Origin: Candidatus Gastranaerophilales bacterium
GTDB lineage: Bacteria; Cyanobacteriota; Vampirovibrionia; Gastranaerophilales; Gastranaerophilaceae
DNA: 33,675 nt
Reading direction: 5' to 3'
Assembly (NCBI GenBank): GCA_944325585.1
Contig: CALVAS010000014.1
Span: 1-33,675 of the forward strand
Made by a program: the position numbers and the translations under genes. Below, in pieces: positions 17,275-23,801 of this stretch; position 1 is the stretch's first letter; each line of letters starts with the position of its first letter. The notes below the pieces were generated by a model, which was given only the letters and a program-made list of their open reading frames with translations, made no database searches and was not told the DNA's origin.

Positions 17275-18096
17275 ATGGCTTATAAAAATGACAGTTATCT
17301 GGTAATAGCAAACAAATTCGGCTCTGCAAGCGGAGACGCAAAGGCTCAGCTTTTTGAAACTTATGACAAACTTCGCGATCTTACTGTTTCAGGAAGCGGA
17401 ACCGGTACAGGTTTTGAAATGACGGGCAGTTTCTTATACAGAATGGCAAGTTTGCTGGCACCGTCCTCCTTTGCAACTGTATTTGGAGCTTCCGAATCAA
17501 TGAATATTCCCGGAACCTCTTATGCTTCTCAATTCTCAGGCAATTCCGCTTTTGGGCTGGATTCTTTATACAATTATTCCGGATTCCCAGGCGGCGGAGC
17601 CGCACCGATTTCCTGGGGGCTTGACGGCTATGCAACCGGCGGAGCCGCATCAATACTTTCCGGATGGGGAACCGATACAGGGGTCGCAACAGGTTATGCC
17701 TCAGGTGTTGGCGGAATCGCTGATATCGCAAGCGCCGCAGCATACGGCGTCGGTACTGCAAACGGGTTTGGAATGGCGGCGCGTAATATAGTTCTTCCGG
17801 TTGCCGGCGTAATTTCCGGCTGGGGCGGTATTATGCAGGCTGCCGCACCTTATCTTGGCGAATACGGACTTCCTGCTCTTGTTATGGGCAACCTTATGCA
17901 GGGTACAACTTCCGCAGCTCTTGCCGCATATCAGAATGTAACCGGCAATATTACGGCGAACGCTGATGTAATCCTTTCAAATAAAGTTCGTAACATTGAA
18001 ACCGTTTGCAAAATGCTTGATACACAGGGCGACGTTGTAAAAAAGATGCTTAAAGAGTCAATCGACGGCGACAGTAAAGCTATTCAAAACTTATAA
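17275..18096 (+). CDS. Gly/Ala-rich hydrophobic protein of unknown function
   Basis: This 273-aa protein has no family I recognise. Residues 1-60 are mixed. Residues about 85-215 are extremely rich in Gly, Ala, Ser and Tyr, with tracts such as GFPGGGAAPISWGLDGYATG and AASAAAYGVGTANGFGMAA, and two stretches hydrophobic enough to enter a membrane (NIVLPVAGVISGWGGIMQAA and YGLPALVMGNLM). The last 55 residues are helical and charged. There is no signal peptide. It lies 61 bp after the 529-aa protein, on the same strand and with AAGAGG upstream, and is closed by a strong terminator. The two are probably co-transcribed. A membrane-inserting or secreted protein is plausible, but no function can be assigned. 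Confidence 0.75.
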   Translation: MAYKNDSYLVIANKFGSASGDAKAQLFETYDKLRDLTVSGSGTGTGFEMTGSFLYRMASLLAPSSFATVFGASESMNIPGTSYASQFSGNSAFGLDSLYNYSGFPGGGAAPISWGLDGYATGGAASILSGWGTDTGVATGYASGVGGIADIASAAAYGVGTANGFGMAARNIVLPVAGVISGWGGIMQAAAPYLGEYGLPALVMGNLMQGTTSAALAAYQNVTGNITANADVILSNKVRNIETVCKMLDTQGDVVKKMLKESIDGDSKAIQNL

Positions 18097-18100
18097 AATT

Positions 18101-18135
18101 AAAAACAGAGAGAATAAAAAGCTCTCTGTTTTTTT
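18101..18135 (+). terminator. rho-independent terminator
   Basis: The stem AAAAACAGAGAG / CTCTCTGTTTTT (18101-18112 with 18122-18133) has a 9-nt loop and is followed by more T. It ends the 15.6-18.1 kb transcription unit. Confidence 0.88.
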
Positions 18136-18325
18136 CTATACATTTTTTAATATAATTCGAAATATATTAAAGTTTTCATTTTCCTCTGCCGATAAATATT
18201 CTGTAATGACACATGTAAAAGCGGCTTGCAACGTTAAGACATGTTACGAAATTCCGGAAACCATGTCAATAATCGGGTTTCAAATGTTTTTATATAGTTG
18301 TAGGTCTAAAGTGTAAAGGAATAAT

Positions 18326-18598
18326 ATGTTTCGTGATACTTTAGAGATGAATATGAGGCGATTTGTAGATTTCGCAATATATTCAAAGAACTTCCTTATA
18401 AGAAAAAATCCCATAAAAGCAATGATTAATTCATTTATGGACGGGCTTCGAGATTTTCTTACAATGAACAAGAAAAGAAAAATGGCTCAATACAGATTGA
18501 ATTATCATATGCACCAATTCAAGAAAATGGAACAGTTGATTGCGGAAAATAATCAACATACATTTTTGAGGGGAAACAATCTTAACGAAACAAGATAA
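18326..18598 (+). CDS. small basic protein of unknown function
   Basis: This 90-aa basic protein is rich in Lys, Arg, Met and Phe and has no recognised motif. It is predicted helical throughout, with a mildly hydrophobic aromatic first third and no signal peptide. AAAGGA upstream of the ATG supports the start. It is followed after 12 nt by a 108-aa coiled-coil protein with its own ribosome-binding site, so the two form a two-gene unit. A size like this next to a putative substrate would suit a chaperone or an inner-rod/needle accessory. That is speculation from context. Confidence 0.65.
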   Translation: MFRDTLEMNMRRFVDFAIYSKNFLIRKNPIKAMINSFMDGLRDFLTMNKKRKMAQYRLNYHMHQFKKMEQLIAENNQHTFLRGNNLNETR

Positions 18599-18610
18599 AG
18601 GAACGGAAAA

Positions 18611-18937
18611 ATGGGTGTCATTGTCGATACAATCAGAATGCAGTACTTGAATAATGTCAAGATGGATTTGGAATACAAAATCCAGCTTATCACTCAGGCG
18701 CGAATGGGTTTGACACAGTCTGCAAGCGATTTGATGCAGGTTGGCAGCGATTATTCACCTGATTCTCCTGTCGTAAAACAATTGAATCAACGGCAGGCTA
18801 AATTGAAGGCATTAGAGCAAAAATTAGAACAACAAATGATACAATATCAGGCAAGATTACAAATGGTTAAAACAGAATACGAAGCCTGCAGAAGCAGATT
18901 ATATGAAAATATAGGTCATTCATTCCGTTATAACTAA
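18611..18937 (+). CDS. 108-aa coiled-coil protein sharing a C-terminal signature with the 529-aa protein
   Basis: This short, almost entirely helical protein has a break at SDYSPDSPVVKQL (residues about 46-58) joining two helices, a hairpin layout. Its C-terminus (TEYEACRSRLYENIGHSFRY) aligns with that of the 529-aa protein (TEMEAVKKVIDKNIESTFKT): TExEA, a hydrophobic residue, NI, then Ser/Thr-Phe-Arg/Lys. Helical hairpins of 80-110 residues with a conserved C-terminal helix are typical of type III needle or inner-rod subunits; calling this one such a subunit would be inference. AAAGGAACGG precedes the ATG. Its stop codon overlaps that of the converging gene by a few bases. Confidence 0.75.
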   Translation: MGVIVDTIRMQYLNNVKMDLEYKIQLITQARMGLTQSASDLMQVGSDYSPDSPVVKQLNQRQAKLKALEQKLEQQMIQYQARLQMVKTEYEACRSRLYENIGHSFRYN

Positions 18938-19572
18938 TTTCCTGCTTGAATAAACAAACTGATTATGTCGTTCAGCATTGAATATTGTCTGTGAAGTTTT
19001 TGTGTTTGAGTTTCAAGTACGTTTATTTGGCGTCTGTATTCGGCTATATTATTCTGGCACTCGCGGGCAGCAGAATTAAGATTTTCCTGAGCCTGCTGAG
19101 CTTCTTGAAGAACACCTTTCATAGAAATTCCTAATGCTTCCATTGTTTGTTTAATAATTTGAGCACCTGTTTGCTTTGAAACATTAGACGGAATTTTTGT
19201 GATTAATTGTCTTAAAACTTCAACGTTTGCCGGAAGTTCCAAATCTTCAAAATCACCCATAAATGAGTCATTGTTCAAGGTCTGGTGGCTTTGAACTGTT
19301 TGTTCCGGAATTGAATTGAAATTCATATTAAATGACGGTTTTGCTGATTCATTAGAAAAGTTTTCGAATGACATTGAAGGTTCGCTTGTTTTTTGCGGTG
19401 TATCCTTTAAAAATTCAAGCGAGGGCATTGATTCATTAGCAAAAACAGGCTGATCTTCCTGCTCGTTTGTTTGTTCGCTTTGAAACGGTTGAACAATATC
19501 AATATCACTTTGTTTTTTTAGAGCATCAACTATTTTTTTGCCTACGCCTTCTGTCATTCTGTTATTAACCAT
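18934..19572 (-). CDS. hypothetical protein with disordered N-terminus and C-terminal coiled coil
   Basis: This protein of about 212 aa has no family I recognise. Residues 1-20 are helical. Residues about 25-105 are low-complexity and acidic (Ser, Asn, Glu, Gln, Phe), probably disordered. Residues about 115-212 form helices with coiled-coil spacing (AQENLNSAARECQNNIAEYR and onward). I chose the ATG at 19572: AGAGGA lies 5 nt upstream, and a predicted minus-strand promoter at 19612-19640 would start transcription near 19605, downstream of the first in-frame ATG at 19629. The gene converges on the 108-aa gene, with stops overlapping by 4 nt and no room for a terminator between them. It may belong functionally with the neighbouring helical proteins. 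Confidence 0.7.
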   Translation of the reverse strand: MVNNRMTEGVGKKIVDALKKQSDIDIVQPFQSEQTNEQEDQPVFANESMPSLEFLKDTPQKTSEPSMSFENFSNESAKPSFNMNFNSIPEQTVQSHQTLNNDSFMGDFEDLELPANVEVLRQLITKIPSNVSKQTGAQIIKQTMEALGISMKGVLQEAQQAQENLNSAARECQNNIAEYRRQINVLETQTQKLHRQYSMLNDIISLFIQAGN

Positions 19573-19611
19573 CATATTCCTCTTTTTAAATTTCTGTTTT
19601 TCTTTAAGAAA

Positions 19612-19640
19612 ATTATACATGACAAACAAATATATTTCAA
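19612..19640 (-). promoter_or_regulatory. predicted sigma70-type promoter (minus strand)
   Basis: On the minus strand TTGAAA (19640-19635) and TATAAT (19617-19612) are 17 bp apart, with one mismatch in the whole pair. It drives the 18934-19572 gene and fixes its start. Confidence 0.72.
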
Positions 19641-19691
19641 GAAAAATGTGACTTTTAGAGAAAAATGATTACAAAATTATAACAAGGTTAC

Positions 19692-19720
19692 TTGCAAGAG
19701 CCTGTTGTATATGCTATATT
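19692..19720 (+). promoter_or_regulatory. predicted sigma70-type promoter of the purH homologue
   Basis: TTGCAA (19692-19697) and TATATT (19715-19720) are separated by 17 bp. TGC directly upstream of the -10 gives an extended -10. It lies 21 bp before the ATG and is divergent from the minus-strand promoter at 19612-19640. Confidence 0.65.
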
Positions 19721-19741
19721 ATGACTTAAAATGAGGGTATT

Positions 19742-21178
19742 ATGGCAAATAAAGTTTATGTAAGTGTTTATGATTATTACGGAATAGCGGATTATGTAAA
19801 AGTTTTAAATGAGAAGTTTGATTATGAAATCGTTTCGTCAGGAGCGACTCTTGAATATCTTTGCAAAAACGGATTAAACGTTACGGATATTGCGGATTTA
19901 GGTATTGCCGACGGATTTTATACGAGAACTTTTATGGAAGAATTCGTTCATAAGAATTTTGATATGGTTATTATAAATTTTCGTCCGGTTGATGATATCG
20001 CGGAAAAAACTGATGATATAAAACAATTTACTGATGCTCTTAACATTCTGGATTTTTCGCTTTTGCGCGCCGCGGCCAGAGATTTTCTTGACATAATTGT
20101 GGTAACGGATGTTGCGGATTTTTATAAAACCATAAATGTTAACGCATATGACAAACAAAAACTTGCGCTGAAGGCGTTTCAGTATATGGCAGATTATGAT
20201 GAAGCCATTGCGGAAAAAATCGGCGTTTACCTTGGTGAAGATGAACGTAAACTTTTAAATATGGCAAAAATGTATGATTTAAAATACGGATCTAATCCGC
20301 ATCAGAAAGCAGCTCTTTACAAGCCTCAGACCATGGTTGATTACAGAATCCTTAATGAAAAAGAGCTTTCGTATAACGATATTTTAAACCTTACAACATC
20401 AGTTAATATTATAAGTGAATTTTATGATGTAAATGCTGTTGCTATTGTAAAACACAATCTTCCGTGCGGCGTTGCGCTTGGCCGCAATATTTTTGAAGCA
20501 TATACAAAAGCGTTTGACTGCGACCCGTTTGCGACTTTTTCCGGAACGATTGCATTTTCTCAGCCTGTGAATTTTGAAGTTGCAAAGCATCTTAATTCAA
20601 TGTCTGTAAAAGTTGTAGTTGCTCCATATTACGAAGATGACGCTCTGGAACATTTGAGACGCAATCCTGATTTAAAAATAGTGAGAATTTCAACAGAATT
20701 GAAAAACTTTAAGAAAATTGTGACAGAAGATATAACTGTAACACCGTTTGGTAATCTGGTTCAGGAAGCAAATAAAAGTGAACTTGACAAAGACCTGTTT
20801 AGAGTTGTGACCAAGGCTAAGCCGACTGCTGAACAGCTTGAGGATGCAATATTTGCGTGGAAAGTTGCCAAATATGCACGAACGAGTTCTGCTGTTATAG
20901 CAAAAGATTTTAAAACAGTCGCAATCTCGCAGGGGCAAACACATCTGGAAGCTGCTGCCGAACAGGCTATGGATGTAGCTTGTGAAAATTCAAAAGAGGC
21001 TGTTTTTGCCTCCGGCGAACCTATGCATTCCGGCGATATAATAAATGTTGCCGCACAGGGAAGAATTTCTTTGATAATTCAGCCGGGCGGCTCTCCGCGT
21101 GACAAGGAAGTGATTGCAACTGCTGATAAATATAATATTTCAATGGTATTTACCGGAATAAGAAATTTAAAATTTTAG
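19742..21178 (+). CDS. purH: divergent PurH homologue (AICAR transformylase / IMP cyclohydrolase family)
   Basis: PurH normally catalyses the last two steps of IMP synthesis: AICAR formylation (C-terminal domain) and ring closure (N-terminal MGS-like domain). This 478-aa protein is shorter than the usual 510-530 aa. The fold markers remain: SSGATLEYL, LRAAARDF, KYGSNPHQKAALY, SYNDILNL, the transformylase catalytic Lys-His in AIVKHNLPCG, IIQPGGS and MVFTGIRN. Several active-site blocks have changed. The cyclohydrolase GRxKTLHPxxHGG motif is absent, AAAKNH is AAARDF, SNAI is TSSAV, GQMxR is GQTHL, and SDAFFPFxD is SGEPMHSGD. It may be an altered or non-bifunctional enzyme, or a paralogue beside a normal purH elsewhere. 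GAGGG lies upstream of the ATG, and a hairpin follows the stop. Confidence 0.8.
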   Translation: MANKVYVSVYDYYGIADYVKVLNEKFDYEIVSSGATLEYLCKNGLNVTDIADLGIADGFYTRTFMEEFVHKNFDMVIINFRPVDDIAEKTDDIKQFTDALNILDFSLLRAAARDFLDIIVVTDVADFYKTINVNAYDKQKLALKAFQYMADYDEAIAEKIGVYLGEDERKLLNMAKMYDLKYGSNPHQKAALYKPQTMVDYRILNEKELSYNDILNLTTSVNIISEFYDVNAVAIVKHNLPCGVALGRNIFEAYTKAFDCDPFATFSGTIAFSQPVNFEVAKHLNSMSVKVVVAPYYEDDALEHLRRNPDLKIVRISTELKNFKKIVTEDITVTPFGNLVQEANKSELDKDLFRVVTKAKPTAEQLEDAIFAWKVAKYARTSSAVIAKDFKTVAISQGQTHLEAAAEQAMDVACENSKEAVFASGEPMHSGDIINVAAQGRISLIIQPGGSPRDKEVIATADKYNISMVFTGIRNLKF

Positions 21179-21203
21179 CATAATTTCAAAGATATGATTT
21201 GTT

Positions 21204-21224
21204 AAGCAATCTTGCGGATTGTTT
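21204..21224 (+). terminator. hairpin terminator after purH homologue
   Basis: An 8-bp stem (AAGCAATC / GATTGTTT, one G-U pair) with loop TTGCG is followed by ATTT, 25 bp after the stop. The T-tract is short, so strength is uncertain. Confidence 0.5.
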
Positions 21225-21253
21225 ATTTAACCTGCTTTTTAGTATGTTCCACC

Positions 21254-21411
21254 AAAAAAAACGGCGGCTGTATGCCACCTGATATTTTATCGGGAACGAT
21301 AAAATAGTTTGAATTTGTTGGAATTATAAAGTCTGATTGTTATTGTGAGTTTATTTATCAGACGAATCGCTTATTTGATTAAACTTTCAGGTAATCAATT
21401 CTGCAATTCTT
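21254..21411 (-). ncRNA. predicted structured small RNA divergent from HTH regulator (module A)
   Basis: A perfect consensus promoter on the minus strand (21418-21446) and a clear rho-independent terminator define a transcript of about 158 nt. The terminator stem is GGTGGC / GCCGCC with a U-G pair and loop ATACA, followed by eight T, at 21279-21254. The RNA contains no ATG. Three more hairpins precede the terminator: TTGATTA/TAATCAA (21398-21392 with 21381-21375), GTCTGAT/ATCAGAC (21363-21357 with 21337-21331), and a 10-bp stem with a 4-nt loop (21306-21297 with 21292-21283). It is antisense to nothing coding, since it fills the gap between purH and the HTH gene. A second module at 32.44-32.64 kb has the same arrangement, a similar RNA length and a shared AATTGCAGA near the 5' end. 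It is not 6S-like, as the ends do not pair. Function is unknown; regulation by the adjacent HTH protein is inferred. Confidence 0.6.
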
Positions 21412-21417
21412 GATTTA

Positions 21418-21446
21418 ATTATAAGACGTAAAAAGTCCTGTGTCAA
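21418..21446 (-). promoter_or_regulatory. perfect consensus sigma70 promoter with internal dyad (module A)
   Basis: On the minus strand TTGACA (21446-21441) and TATAAT (21423-21418) match consensus in all 12 positions, with a 17-bp spacer. The spacer contains the dyad AGGAC-N7-GTCTT. The module B promoter at 32443-32471 has the same boxes, spacer length and dyad, and the CACAGGAC following the -35 is identical. A palindrome GGTC-AGA-GACC lies between this promoter and the HTH start, within a block GACCTTAAAT also found upstream of the second HTH gene. These are probable operators for the HTH protein. Confidence 0.75.
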
Positions 21447-21527
21447 TATTTCTTAATTCATTTCCGACGGTCAGAGACCTTAAATAACTGTGGAGATGAC
21501 GATAATATTTAGAAAGGAAGGACATTT

Positions 21528-22211
21528 ATGTTTAAAACCCTAAAAGAAGGTTTCGGTGTACATCTTAAAGAGTTAAGAAAATCAAAAGGCTTTACGCAGG
21601 AAAAACTTGCGGAAAAGCTGGATATTGCGCCAAGACAATTAACCAGATTGGAAACGGGTGTTAATTTTCCGTCTGTTGAAACTCTTGAGAAAATATGTTT
21701 TTATCTGGAAACGGACTTAAAAAGTCTTTTTGATTTCTCATGGGACAAGGAATATACTGTCTACTCGACAGGAACTGACGACAGACCTGTTTTAGAGGTC
21801 TCAACAAGTGATAAAGTTGTTGATTTGAGCGGGTTTGTGAATAAAAAGAAATCCTCGTCCTCTTATGACATAAACGAACTGATTAATATACAAAATTCTG
21901 ATGAAAGTATGTTAAATTCCGCCAAAAATATTAACAAACCTTTTACGATTGTTTTTAAAGATCCGAACGGCGACCTTTCTCATATAAAAACTTACTACCC
22001 AGACGGCAAAATTGAAGAAACTATGTCAAAAGAAAATGTTGAAACAGAAAAAATCTATAAGAAACTTCAGGAAGATATTGAAGAAATTCGCAAAGACGCA
22101 AATAAATTGAAGTTTATCCAGCTTGCAAAAGATTCTTTGACAAATAAAGAATCTCTTAATGAGTTGAAAATTTTGATTAAAGGTATGGAAATAATAATGG
22201 ACTCAAAATAA
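21528..22211 (+). CDS. HTH (XRE/Cro-CI family) transcriptional regulator, 227 aa
   Basis: Residues about 8-62 form a Cro/CI-type helix-turn-helix: LKELRKSKGFTQEKLAEKLD with recognition helix APRQLTRLETG and then FPSVETLEKICFYLETDL. Such domains bind short dyads as dimers. The rest is unusual: a Ser-rich spacer, a segment of about 30 residues (TIVFKDPNGDLSHIKTYYPD, a beta-type stretch with PxG turns), and a C-terminal coiled coil (residues about 160-227). The 137-aa protein at 31951-32364 is a paralogue through the HTH and shares the helical tail in shorter form. Both genes have a divergent consensus promoter with the same dyad upstream, suggesting that the protein represses the ncRNA or itself. 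AAGGAAGGA lies before the ATG. A ligand or effector for the middle domain is not evident. Confidence 0.88.
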   Translation: MFKTLKEGFGVHLKELRKSKGFTQEKLAEKLDIAPRQLTRLETGVNFPSVETLEKICFYLETDLKSLFDFSWDKEYTVYSTGTDDRPVLEVSTSDKVVDLSGFVNKKKSSSSYDINELINIQNSDESMLNSAKNINKPFTIVFKDPNGDLSHIKTYYPDGKIEETMSKENVETEKIYKKLQEDIEEIRKDANKLKFIQLAKDSLTNKESLNELKILIKGMEIIMDSK

Positions 22212-22228
22212 TAATCCTTTGCAAGATT

Positions 22229-22257
22229 TTGATTTTATACTAAAATTAACATATAAT
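22229..22257 (+). promoter_or_regulatory. predicted sigma70-type promoter of the dCMP deaminase gene
   Basis: TTGATT (22229-22234) and TATAAT (22252-22257) are 17 bp apart. Transcription from about 22264 gives a very short leader before the ATG at 22280 and rules out the TTG at 22262 as the start codon. Confidence 0.6.
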
Positions 22258-22279
22258 TAATTTGATAAGGAATGGACGT

Positions 22280-22729
22280 ATGGAAATAAAATCTTGGAAC
22301 GATTATTTTTTGGATTTGGCAAAAACCTGCGCAAGCCGTTCAAACTGTCTGCGGGCACAGGTTGGCGCGGTTATTGTAGGTGACGACAAAAAAATTAAAG
22401 CAACCGGATATAACGGAACACCTTCAAAGGTAGAATCCTGCTATGAAAGAGGCGAATGCTACCGTATAAAAAATAATATTCCGTCAGGCACCCGTTACGA
22501 GACCTGCCGTTCTATTCATGCTGAACAGAATGCGATTATTCAAGCAGGTCAGGACAGATGTAAAGGCGCCACAATGTATATCTGGGGACATGATTTTATT
22601 TGCATACTGTGTAAAAGATTTATTGTCCAATCCGGAATTAAGGATGATTATTTGAAGAAGAACGAAGATTCACCGATAAAATATGTTACGGTTGAAGATA
22701 TCAGAAAAGAACTTGATGAAACAAGATAA
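22280..22729 (+). CDS. deoxycytidylate (dCMP) deaminase family protein
   Basis: This zinc-dependent enzyme probably converts dCMP to dUMP for thymidylate synthesis. The 149-aa protein has the ComEB/dCMP deaminase layout: CASRSNCLRAQVGAVIV near the N-terminus, TGYNGTPSKVESC, then the catalytic HAE (SIHAEQNAI) with the proton-shuttling Glu. The second zinc motif is CILC in DFICILCKRFIVQSGI. The usual Pro of the PCxxC motif is replaced by Ile, a small deviation, but both zinc cysteines are present. Extra cysteines at CYERGEC fit the family's structural zinc site. The ATG at 22280 is preceded by AAGGA at 8 nt. A pilin remnant lies downstream in the same frame. Confidence 0.9.
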   Translation: MEIKSWNDYFLDLAKTCASRSNCLRAQVGAVIVGDDKKIKATGYNGTPSKVESCYERGECYRIKNNIPSGTRYETCRSIHAEQNAIIQAGQDRCKGATMYIWGHDFICILCKRFIVQSGIKDDYLKKNEDSPIKYVTVEDIRKELDETR

Positions 22730-22834
22730 AAAGTAAATCAAAAAAAACAAAAACATAACCCCGCAAAAACAACACATTCAAAAAATAATAAAATAACATC
22801 AAGAATAACGCGTTATATTCGGGGTTTAACTGCT

Positions 22835-23196
22835 GGCTTTACGCTGGCTGAAGTTCTGATAACGCTCGGCATAATCGGAATAATCTCTGCAATGCCCCTG
22901 CCGTCACTGATAGGAAATTATCAGAAAAAAGTAACGGCACTCAATTGAGTACAGTCGGATACTGGGTTGATACAAACGGTCTTAAGAAACCAAACATAAT
23001 CAGTCAGGATATTTTTATATTTCAGTTAAATCCGCTTACCGGTAACCTTATTGACAATTCCGAAGGTTTGACACGTGATGAACTTATTGAAAAATGCGAC
23101 GCTTTTAAAAATGGCAAATTTAATACAAATTATTACTATTGCACTGTTTTGATTGCGCAGGACAGCTGGGAAATCAAAGACGATTATCCCTGGTAA
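22835..23196 (+). pseudogene. type IV pilin remnant with internal deletion and frameshift
   Basis: The pilin N-terminus GFTLAEVLITLGIIGIISAM (from 22835) runs in one frame to VTALN and a TGA at about 22948. The C-terminal third (STVGYWVDTNGLKKPN through SWEIKDDYPW) continues in another frame to the stop at 23196. Against the pilin at 31205-31903, about 115 codons are missing, between the QKKVT block and the NTVGYxVD block. No ATG, GTG or TTG with a ribosome-binding site precedes the N-terminal part; the frame is open back to the deaminase stop. Calling the second segment an independent gene starting at about 22945 is possible but unlikely, because it would lack any export or membrane signal. 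It may be a dead copy or a silent donor cassette. Confidence 0.8.
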
Positions 23197-23205
23197 TTTT
23201 TTTAC

Positions 23206-23233
23206 TCAGGCGCCCCGCGCGCGGGGCGCCTGA
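23206..23233. terminator. 28-bp perfect GC palindrome after pilin remnant
   Basis: Two arms of 14 bp, TCAGGCGCCCCGCG and its complement, meet without an unpaired centre. This forms a very stable hairpin preceded by a run of seven T. The pilin at 31205-31903 ends with a closely related hairpin (31913-31940), so the element travels with the pilin copy. It could be a terminator or mRNA stabiliser. The T-run is on the 5' side for the plus strand, so it does not look like a textbook plus-strand terminator. Confidence 0.6.
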
Positions 23234-23313
23234 TATGTACAAACTGCCTTTACCACATGACTTTTCCCCGAAAATCATTAAATAATTCGTATGAAATCTT
23301 ATATTTTAACTAC

Positions 23314-23376
23314 ATTAAACGTATGATTTCCTGTGAAAGGGACTTAACAAACACGTTTAATATAAGTTAATATAAG
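23314..23376 (+). promoter_or_regulatory. putative regulatory region of the export operon
   Basis: Inverted 9-bp arms ATTAAACGT (23314-23322) and ACGTTTAAT (23353-23361) lie 30 bp apart, followed by a perfect tandem repeat of TTAATATAAG (23357-23366 and 23367-23376). The repeats contain TATAAG, which could serve as a -10. The arms could bind a dimeric regulator or fold into a hairpin. They lie 20-80 bp before fliE. I do not see a sigma54 or clear sigma28 promoter. Confidence 0.4.
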
Positions 23377-23395
23377 GAAAGAAAGGCAGGGAAAT

Positions 23396-23743
23396 ATGCA
23401 ATATAATGCGGGATGGATGCCAAAATACGATTTAGAGGCGCGGATACAGCACACAAAACTTGATACCGGACTTTATGGTATGAAACCAATGAGGCTTGAA
23501 AGAATGGAAAAGCCGGCAACACAGGATTTCAAAGCTGTTTTTTCCGGGCTTGTTGAAAATTTTAACGCGGAACTCAATGCGCCCGACAATCTTTTGAAAG
23601 ATGTTATGAGCGGAAACAATAACATTGATATCCACGATGTTATGACCGCTATGGCAAAATCAGAAATCAGTGTTAACGTTGCAACCCAAATTACGGGAAA
23701 AGTCATACAAGCGTATGACAAAGTTATGCAGATTCAGGTGTAA
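23396..23743 (+). CDS. fliE: flagellar basal-body protein FliE homologue
   Basis: FliE is the adaptor between the MS ring/export gate and the rod in flagella. This 115-aa protein keeps the family's C-terminal helices: NNIDIHDVMTAMAKSEISVN followed by VATQITGKVIQAYDKVMQIQ, matching the usual pattern of DxHDVMIAxxKAxLxxxLxVxVRxKxxxAYxEIMxMQV. The N-terminal 60 residues are diverged. GGCAGGG precedes the ATG. It is first in a same-strand cluster with fliF, a fliG-like gene, fliH and the FlhA/SctV gate, the canonical flagellar order. The rod genes flgB and flgC, which usually precede fliE, are absent here; a pilin remnant and a deaminase occupy that position. This is the clearest flagellar-type marker besides FliF. 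Confidence 0.85.
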   Translation: MQYNAGWMPKYDLEARIQHTKLDTGLYGMKPMRLERMEKPATQDFKAVFSGLVENFNAELNAPDNLLKDVMSGNNNIDIHDVMTAMAKSEISVNVATQITGKVIQAYDKVMQIQV

Positions 23744-23801
23744 AATAGTATAATAATTAAATTCAGACTTGACGGACAAATAAATACAGACCGGGGAAAA
23801 T

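Noticed and set aside
21254..21411. 6S RNA or a riboswitch of the HTH gene
   Set aside because: The RNA ends do not pair into the long 6S rod, and it is transcribed away from the HTH gene, so it is not its leader. No known riboswitch core was recognised.
21254..21411. Type I toxin peptide encoded by the small RNA
   Set aside because: There is no ATG on the transcript and no hydrophobic short frame with a ribosome-binding site.
22945..23196. An independent small gene
   Set aside because: It aligns to the C-terminal third of the pilin at 31.2 kb and has no start signal, export signal or ribosome-binding site; it is part of the pilin remnant.
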